From Diphasiastrum complanatum (Eukaryota > Streptophyta > Lycopodiopsida > Lycopodiales > Lycopodiaceae): a stretch of 64,000 bases of DNA. The DNA is taken from positions 20,325,348 to 20,389,347 of the forward strand of contig CM055095.1 of NCBI GenBank assembly GCA_029204225.1, in the 5' to 3' direction. The first letter of the stretch is position 1; the number at the start of each line of letters is the position of its first letter. Under the pieces are notes generated by a model. It ran no database searches and had not been told where the DNA came from. It saw nothing but the letters and a program-made list of their open reading frames with translations. Position numbers and translations under genes: made by a program. This document shows, piece by piece, positions 56,840 through 64,000 of this stretch.

Positions 56840-58760
56840 ATTCATGGTGTCAAAGCCATGGTTAGGAGGCAAAAGTTGTGGAGGAGGGGTGATAGCCAAG
56901 ACTCCAACCAAGTGTGGCTTGAGGAGAGGTGTTGGAATATCAATTCACACTCTAGAGAAAACCATCAAACCAGTGCTCGAGCATCCCATCCAGTATGAGG
57001 GAGGTCCTGGGTTCCAATCCCAGTTTGTTGATCCATATTTTGATTTAAGAATTTCTAACAGCTTACTCAGATGAACATTAAACAAACCAATGTTCAAGTA
57101 CTTTGAAAACCAGCAAAGTTTTTGGGTGGCAAACTTTTAAAAAGGTATTAGAACATGATACAGAACTGGACATCATGATTGTAAGAGAAATAATACAGTA
57201 TTTGGCATATCATTAAGCCCGATGTAATGGCACATCAATTTGTATCAAGTATTTTACTACCATGACTGTAGTCTTTCTATTCGTTTTGTAGATGTACCTG
57301 AATTAAAAATGTAATTCAATTATATGCAAATCTAATCCTAGAAAGTCTGAATAAAGTTATGTATTATTATATTCATAATGTTTATTGACAAGAAATCCAT
57401 ACAACATTCTATGTCTGGAAGTTTCCATCGCATAAATACGACTTTGAAACATTGCACTGGAAAAGAATGGACCATCAATTGTCTAGGTACGCGTATTTTG
57501 ATACGAAAATCGGGACTTTAAAATTGGTCGTCGTAAATTTTCACGGTTGTGGTAAAATAATAATCACAATATACATTCTAGGGTCAGAACACGATGTGTA
57601 CACTATTAAACTATAAGATAAACAACCAAACACCGAAATATAGTCAAAAAATCATTACTTATACCAATTAAACCAAGGAACACAACTATACACATACGTA
57701 TGTGTATGAAAATTGGCAATTCATTTAATATTACATGGAAACACATCATGGTAGCAACTGCAAATATACGCAACTATAACAAAGTACAAATGAGTTATGT
57801 ATGCTTGTTGGATTTTCTACCAGCATACATACATAATGTTGTATGCCCGAGGATTTCCCGCCTCGCACCCAAAAAATTAGTTTCATAGTATTAAACAAGT
57901 AACAATTTATTACTCATGAAAACATTAAACGGACAAATTTTTAACCGACCAACATTTTGTGCGACAAACTATTTAAAAATTATTGGAATATGATACGTAA
58001 CTAGAAATCACGATCACAATAGGAATAATACCATATTTGGTATATAATAAAGACTTCTACTGAATAATAAGTAATGGTACATATGCTATGCAGAGATTAG
58101 ATCGAAACTAATTTGATAATGCTATTAGTAACCTAGTCTATGTACTTGGATAGAATTTAGAACATCGATTTCTTTTTGAAACTGTGGCCTTTCTATTACT
58201 TTCTTTCTAAAATTTGAAGTCTGATCCAAGTACATGCAATATATTGTATGTAATTTATATCTACTGACTTAATTCTATCATGCCTAACCATGCGAATCTT
58301 ATATGACCATAAAGTAGAATAAGACCATGTTCGTAACGATATAGAACAAGAACTTATTCTAGCTTGGAGTCAAATTATTTTAAATTATTATGCCTAATGT
58401 TTTGAGAATAGCCTTGCTAAAAACCGATGGTTTCTTGCGTACATAATAGCAATTTATCTCTTACTTTGTACATGTTTCTATCTATTTTTTTAATTGGCAA
58501 CTTTGAAAAATTTAAAAAATGTATTTAATCAAGGAACACACGTATAGGAAATGATATTGAATGTTTTACTATATGTATTATATCAATGTACTTGAAACCA
58601 AACGCTATGTAAGACACTATGTACATTCTATGAACTTGATTTCCAAGGGTTTTGAAAAAGTCATAAAACAATGTAAAACAAAGAAGAGTAGTTTCAAACT
58701 AGATTGGGGAAGTATCATGTGGCTAATTGCAAAACATAAACACGGAATGTAAAATGCCTA

Positions 58761-60657
58761 TACCAATACATGACGAAATGCAGTAACGAAATTTAAACAA
58801 AATACATAATATTGCTAACTACTCCACAGACAAGTTTTTTTAATACAAGAACATGGTATTCCACAACGAACGTAACTGTACACAGGGATTTATAACAGAA
58901 TAGTATAAGTACACAACGAATATCACAAGAAAACAAATAGAAATGCATGTTTATGGAAGCCAAATCCAAATAATGACAATCTTTTGTTGCAGATAAATAA
59001 ACATATAACAAAATATGATATATAATTTGTGCACGTAAATTTCAACCCAAAACTAACATACCTTATAGGAGCACATGTATAAACAAAAAACCCAATAGTA
59101 ATCACATAAAAGGACGAAGCTGCAAAAAAGCAAATCAAATATCAGTATCAAACATTCAATTTCAGATGTTACAGTATTTAGACCTACATGTGCTTTTGCT
59201 TAGAATTGCACTAAAACTTCATACACTCCCATCAATACATTTCAAAATGTGCCTTTATGGAATTCATGGTTGGACTTCGTAGGAGGAGAAACAATAATGA
59301 CACTTACTAGGTACAGTACACGAGTCAAACATGGCACAGTTTTTTTTTGAAACTTCAAGAATGAGGAAAACGGCAAAGTAAACTAAAGCGAATGTGTTAG
59401 TGAAACAATTAAAGGAAATACAAGTCCAAATATATAACCTTCGAAGCAGATCAAGAAGAACTTATCTCAGAAAGTCACTTTGTAGCTATAAAGAGCTGAA
59501 AAGAAGAAGCGGCTCAGGATGGCACTCGTATGAACAAGAAAGTGTTTAACGAGAAAAGAACTTGTAAAGCTCTCTCTTTTCTGGAAAACGTCTCTAGTAT
59601 TGGATTGGTTTTGTAATCTGAAGCCCAAATCTGCAAACAGAAAGAAGATTATGCACACTTCTTTTCTTTGGAGGAAAAAAATCATTTCCAAAAAAGTACA
59701 TGTACTTTGTACCTCATGAAGACCAAAACAAAGTTTTGATACAAGAAAATTGAATGCGGTACTACCCAAAACTCGCAATGATTAACAGAAAAAGCAATTT
59801 TTAGATTAGCTCCTTTCAACATAATCTGGAATTCTTGAGTTCTTCATTTCGACATGTGATTGAACATGGATTCAATGTTTCTTGTGTTTCATGTTTTGTT
59901 GTTTTTTTTATCTCTCATCAATTGATCTGTACACCTTTAATGGATGAAAAGAGTATGTGTTGCTGACTAATGTTTTACGATATGCTACAGATGAGGCCCG
60001 ATTTGATTGCAGATGACGAAGCAGGTGGAATAGATATTATTCAGAAGTATGTACTTTGGAAGGTACACGAATCTGCACCAAGAGAGTTGATTCGTAGAAT
60101 ATTCTCAGCCAGCCTGAAACAATTACTGGATTCATAACACATCAAATACATGTAACCAACTAAGATGCATGTCTGGACGTTCAATTTTCTGCAATGAAAT
60201 CCTCATACCAGACAGAACTTGCAAGGAAACAATAACGGTAACTCGCATGGTAGTTGAATCATGTGAAACATTGATTTTAATGGGTAAGTATTACTGATTT
60301 CTTCTTGTCTATTGTACCACGTCCTTGCACAATACCATCTGCTCAATATCGAATCAAAGCTCTTATCCATGATCTGACTTCGGACACGTGTTTTTAACTT
60401 TGGAGTGTCGTTTCGAAGCTATTCTGAATTTCGTTAGGTTCGTGAAGTTGTCCAGGACATTGACTAGTACGGGAACCTGAGAATCGGCCCTTACATAATT
60501 ACGGAATGGAACTATGGACATGCCTCAAATGGGCTAAGAAATATGTGAACTATCTGACGCTAACCTTTGTGTGCAGATTATGGAAGCGCCGAAGCCCCCA
60601 TGCAGACGTGTGAAAAGGATCAGCGGTGGCCAAACTGCCTTAGAGCCCAACGGCCTG
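58761..60657. other. No recognisable gene (about 1.9 kb)
   Basis: AT-rich to about 59800, then of more balanced composition. A 103-codon minus-strand frame at 59467-59778 has no recognised similarity. No splice-supported exon or repeat could be identified. Confidence 0.4.
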
Positions 60658-60707
60658 TCCCGGTCAGCTGAAGGGGCTGCTGTCCCGGTCAGCTGAAGGG
60701 GCTGCTG
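60658..60707 (+). repeat. Perfect 25-bp tandem duplication
   Basis: TCCCGGTCAGCTGAAGGGGC followed by TGCTG occurs twice without mismatch at 60658-60682 and 60683-60707, indicating a recent duplication. Confidence 0.95.
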
Positions 60708-61193
60708 ACGTAGACGATTCAAGAGATGACTATCTTGGCATCATACGTGTGTCCAAGAACGATTGTATCAAGAACTCCTGCAAGGCAAAGAGAGAGTCAG
60801 TGGCACGAACGAAGTGAAGGCTCAATCATATAAACAAAATGTTAGACAGTAGTAAAGTAGCTCGTAACTTCTTTTGCTCAGAACTAATAAGAGTAGCCTT
60901 CCGTTTTCAGGTTTCTCTTCAGTTATGCATGTTTTCTCTGTCACCGCTTATGTAGCCAATCTAGCATTTTCATCAAAATAATATATAGACTATTGTGCAA
61001 TATATGATCCTTGTGTGCGAGTGATCTGCTGCATGTGATTGAGATTTGTATCTATGATTCTGTTGAGTGCTGCAAGTCTTCAAAGGTTATGGGCCCACTG
61101 CCGCAAATCATAGCCAAATAATTAGCAATCACTGCGAATAGACCTGCCAGAGGCATTTGCAAGAAGCAAGCGGAGGGAGGAATTACAGCATAC
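60708..61193 (+). other. Leader or partial LTR upstream of copia gag
   Basis: No open frame. The sequence between 60840 and 61090 has the look of an LTR promoter region (ATAATATATAG near 60979), but neither a TG...CA boundary nor a standard PBS could be fixed. Confidence 0.3.
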
Positions 61194-61891
61194 ATGAAGA
61201 CGATGGCACAAAGAGGGGGCCAGATTGTGTTCGACCCAAAGAGTGTGGAGCGGCTGGACGGTGATAACTACTCAGATTGGTCGTGGCGTATGAAGAACTT
61301 CCTGAAGGAGCGAGGCCTGTGGAATATCGTCATGGGAGCAGAGAAGGAGCCAGCTGATGAGGCGCCTGGCATAGCTGAAAGAAAGGAGTTGTTTCAAGAG
61401 CAATCAAGGCAGGCATATTCTATGATCTGCCTGTTCCTGAATAGGCTGGTTGGATCGGGCTACCACCTTTCTTTGAGCCGCTCATAACGTCTCTGGAAGG
61501 ACAGTATGCTAGAGATCGTGAAGAAGAACTGAACCTGCAGGTGGAAATTCAAAGGGTGCTCGAAGCGGACCTGAGGCGGACTAAAGTGAGACCACAAGCA
61601 GGGCAAGAGCATGCACTTTTTGTAAAAGGAATGACAGCCAAGCAGAACACTGAAGCAAAATCTTCAGCCAAGAAGAAGACGTTCTTTAAAAGAAAGGAAA
61701 GAAGATGTTTATTGTGCGATGGCGTGGACCATCTGTTGAAAGATTGTCCGATAAAAGCACAAGTAAAGGGCCTGAAGATCAAAGAAGATGCAAATATGGA
61801 TGAGGAGGATGAGGAGGATGAAGGGGAAAGTGCATTAATGATGATCAATGAGTGGTCGCTCATGGCCAGAAGCAAGCATCAGAGAGATTGA
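61194..61891 (+). pseudogene. Copia gag
   Basis: It begins MKTMAQRGGQIVFDPKSVE and has RLDGDNYSDWSWRMKNFLKE and RGLWNIVMG, the usual start of copia gag. The frame breaks after about 97 codons and resumes at 61541, ending with a zinc knuckle CLLCDGVDHLLKDC and an acidic stretch (DEEDEEDEGES). Its GC content is higher than that of the other copia copies and its sequence is distinct, so it is a separate lineage. Confidence 0.85.
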
Positions 61892-61900
61892 GGAAACCAC

Positions 61901-64000
61901 ATGCTAATCAGCAATGATGACAAGGACGAGGAGAAGGAACATGGTGGTCAGTGGTTCCTAGACTCAAGTGCAACATCCCACATGACTCATGATCCCAGGA
62001 TCTTCTCCACGATCAGAGAGCTGAATCCTCCCACTCAAATATTCATGGGAAACAATATGATACGCGATAGCAGTTGGCATTGGAGAGGTGGCGATCGACC
62101 TATACCCCTCAGGAAGAGGAGTGTTGAAGAACGTTCTATATGCCAGCTATTGGAAGAAACCTGATCTCCGTCAGCAAGATCACCAAGCCTATAAAAGTAG
62201 CTTTCAAGGATGATGAATGCACCTTGACTATGAAAAATGTGAGCGTCGCAACAGGAAGACGTGAAGAAAATCTCTATAAACTCAACTACAGTAGCCTGAC
62301 CCATAATGATGAGCGGGCGTTCCTTGCAGAAGAGGACGATGACAGAGACAAATGGCACCGAAGGATGGGGCACATCTCATACCAGAAGCTGTGGAAGCTG
62401 ACAGATCAAGGACTCATTCATGCCAACATCACGAGCTGACAGATCAAGGACTCATTCATGCCAACATCACGACCAAGCCAGATCTTTGCCGAAATTGTGA
62501 TGTGTGTCTCAAGGGAAAGATGACCAAAAAGCCGTACTCCAAGCAAGCCAGGAAGTGGTCAAAGGAGCCACTCGAGCTGATCCACAGCGATGTATGTGGA
62601 CCTGTGGAGGTTGGATCCCTGGGAGGATATCGCTACTTTGTCACCTTCACTGACGATTTTAGCAGATACACATATGTTAAGTGTATGAAGGTAAAGTTCG
62701 AGGTACTGATGCACTTCAGGGACTACACAATCAATGCAAGATTTCAAAGAGTAAAGGTCCAAGCACGATACGATCTGACAATGGAGGAGAATACATCAGT
62801 GGGCAATTCAACGAATTCTGCAGAGAGGAAAATATTAGGCGAGAGTTCACGTGCCCCTACAATCCCCAGCAGAACGGTGTGAGCGAGAGGATGAATAGGA
62901 CATTGCTGAACCTGGTCAAATGTATGCTCTACGAAAAACAATTGCCAAAGCGCTTCTCGGCAGAGGCTGTCACCTGTGCAGCTTACCTGCACAATCGGGC
63001 TCCTAGTGAGAAGTTGAAATGGAAGACCCCAAGAGAAATGTGGACTGGATCATAGCCTAACTTGAGCCATCTACAAACATTCGGATGTCTGTGTTTTGTT
63101 TTTGATAATGCACCCGGAAGGAAGAAGCTCGATCCAAGAGCCAAGAAGAGAATTGTTGTTGGGTATCCCTCCAACCAAAAAGGATATCGTGTGTACATCC
63201 CTAAGAGCAGAAAAGTGTTGGTTTCACGAGATGTAGAATTCAGAGAATCCGACAACTACTACAAGGATAACCCCAGTGAAGTTGACGATCCATCTACAGA
63301 TCGTATTCCTTGAAATCAGGGAGAGGGATGATCAAGGAAAGGAACTTGTTATTAGAGAAGAGCAGCAGATGAGCAACAACGAACCTCAACAAATTCATTC
63401 ACGTGATCATGAGCCTCAATAGATCCGAAGATCCAGCAGAGTCAAGAGAGTTCCTTAGAGGTTCGATGACATGACGCTCATCTACATGGAGAAGGACAAC
63501 ATACTCCTGGGCCTCAGAGCTTGTAGCAACCAAAGGAGTCGAGACATTGGCCTAGCTGGAGGGAGGCAATGGAGAAAGAGATCCAAGCAATGAAAGATAA
63601 TGAAGTTTGGAAGTTGGCCTCCTTGCCAAATGGGAGGAAGATCATTGGCAGTCAAGTGGAGGGAATCGACTTTAACGAGACCTATGCACCTATTGTCTGC
63701 ATCGGAAGCGTGAGAATATTGCTGGCAATAGCCACCCAGTTCAACTGGAAGGTATGGCAATCGGATGTTCAGACTGCATTCCTCAACGACATACTCAAGG
63801 AGACCATCTATATGGCACAACTCCCAGAATTTGAAGATGGAAGTAACCTAGTATGTTTACTGTCCAAGGTGATATATGGTCTCAAGCAGGGATGCAGGGA
63901 ATGGAGCGAAAAATTCAATTCCACAGCAGAGCGACTCAAGCTTGTGAGATGCCATGCTGACAGTAGCACCTATGTGTACAACAATGATGGTATTGTAGTT
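61901..64000 (+). pseudogene. Copia protease-integrase-RT, cut by window end
   Basis: The protease reads WFLDSSATSHMT (Ser where Gly is usual in D-S-G). GAG-pre-integrase is WHRRMGHISYQKLWKL. A 38-bp tandem duplication at 62397-62472 shifts the frame. The integrase has LELIHSDVCGPVEVGSLGGY, then RSDNGGEYISGQF and NGVSERMNRTLLNLVKCML, keeping its three acidic residues across frameshifts. The tail reads GYRVYIPKSRKVLVSRDVEF. In RT, KIIGS jumps to QVEGIDFNETYAPIV, a deletion of roughly 25-30 codons; then SDVQTAFLNDIL and VIYGLKQGCREWSEKF. The YVDD box lies beyond the window. Confidence 0.9.
62397..62472 (+). repeat. Perfect 38-bp tandem duplication in copia pol
   Basis: GCTGACAGATCAAGGACTCA and the next 18 bases occur at 62397-62434 and 62435-62472. 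Because 38 is not a multiple of three, it breaks the pol frame and repeats LTDQGLIHANIT. Confidence 0.95.

Larger units (their letters stand above)
56319..57060 (+). mobile_element. TRIM-like mini LTR element with an inserted LTR-B segment
   Basis: Two related short repeats, 56319-56460 and 56930-57060, start TGTTTATATC / TGTTGGAATATC and end ATTCCTAACA / ATTTCTAACA. A polypurine TTGAGGAGAGG (56919-56929) precedes the second, and a PBS-like TGGTGTCAAAGCC lies at 56845-56857. That leaves an interior of only about 60 bases, as in TRIM elements. A 379-bp LTR-B-like segment (56461-56839) lies between the first repeat and the PBS and is bounded by CCTAACA on both sides. No flanking target duplication was found for the whole unit. 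Confidence 0.5.
53851..58760 (+). repeat. Degenerate AT-rich tandem array, units ~0.9-1.2 kb
   Basis: Several landmarks recur in the same order. CCACCAACATACATACATAA followed by TGTTGTATGC and a GATTTTCC-type word occurs near 54890, 55930, 56230 and 57810. A TACAACTTGAAAAACATCGT-like word occurs near 54320, 54510, 55560 and 57450. A CCTTTCT-type word followed by TACCTGAATTAAA-like sequence occurs near 55273, 57266 and 58190. The copies are strongly diverged, and a mini-retroelement interrupts the array at 56319-57060. No coding function is apparent; the many short open frames are repeat by-products. Confidence 0.7.

Noticed and set aside
54219-59138. Numerous 60-100-codon frames in the AT-rich region
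   Set aside because: They are Tyr/Phe/Ile-rich translations of AT-rich repeats, on both strands, with no conserved pattern between repeat copies.
59467-59778. 103-codon minus-strand frame as a gene
   Set aside because: Phe/Leu-rich translation of AT-rich DNA with no recognised domain or neighbouring exon.

Overview
The window is nuclear DNA of a land plant. One host gene with plant splice sites sits at the left end, and most of the rest is transposable-element debris. The gene (669-7955, + strand) has the domain order of the NINJA/AFP family: an N-terminal EAR motif LELSLGL, a basic lysine-rich block, and a C-terminal domain containing IRIVCACHGKHMTPVEF. This family links jasmonate and ABA signalling to TOPLESS repressors and is restricted to land plants. 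The 746-residue product, the 5-kb second intron full of repeats and the heavy transposon load suggest a large genome, perhaps a seed-free vascular plant. The lineage is a guess.

Layout. 1-7955: NINJA-family gene; intron 2 carries a hAT-like non-autonomous element with 8-bp target duplications (3369-4141) and a 180-bp tandem duplication (5979-6343). 7956-10899: no recognisable gene. 10900-12795: a satellite-like array of about 340-bp units. 13981-15385 (-): a broken methyltransferase-like gene of beta-class motif order (DLPxG block first, glycine-rich SAM loop later), truncated by a retroelement LTR. 15390-27040: a nest of broken Ty1/copia elements from several LTR families in both orientations. 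27040-29190: nothing recognised. 30598-35268: a complete non-autonomous LTR element (LARD type, 1.15-kb LTRs, TSD AAATA) that landed in the TATA box of an older LTR. 36010-42334: more copia elements, including a long gag-pol whose integrase has lost catalytic residues.

42335-46529 (mostly - strand): a decayed Helitron whose Rep and PIF1-type helicase resemble the Helentron/Helitron2 branch rather than the usual plant Helitron1. 46768-50352: a copia element. 50444-53060 (-): an unrecognised AT-rich coding region, interrupted by a solo LTR (51528-52355, TSD ATATG) whose removal would leave one reading frame; it may belong to the Helitron or to an unknown gene. 53850-58760: a degenerate AT-rich tandem array of roughly 0.9-1.2-kb units, containing a TRIM-like mini-retroelement with tRNA-like promoter boxes. 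61194-64000: a copia element running off the window.

Only the NINJA gene looks functional. Every retroelement and Helitron coding region has stops, frameshifts, deletions or lost catalytic residues. The LARD and the two solo LTRs with duplicated targets show several rounds of nested insertion. Many internal deletions share short microhomologies at their junctions.
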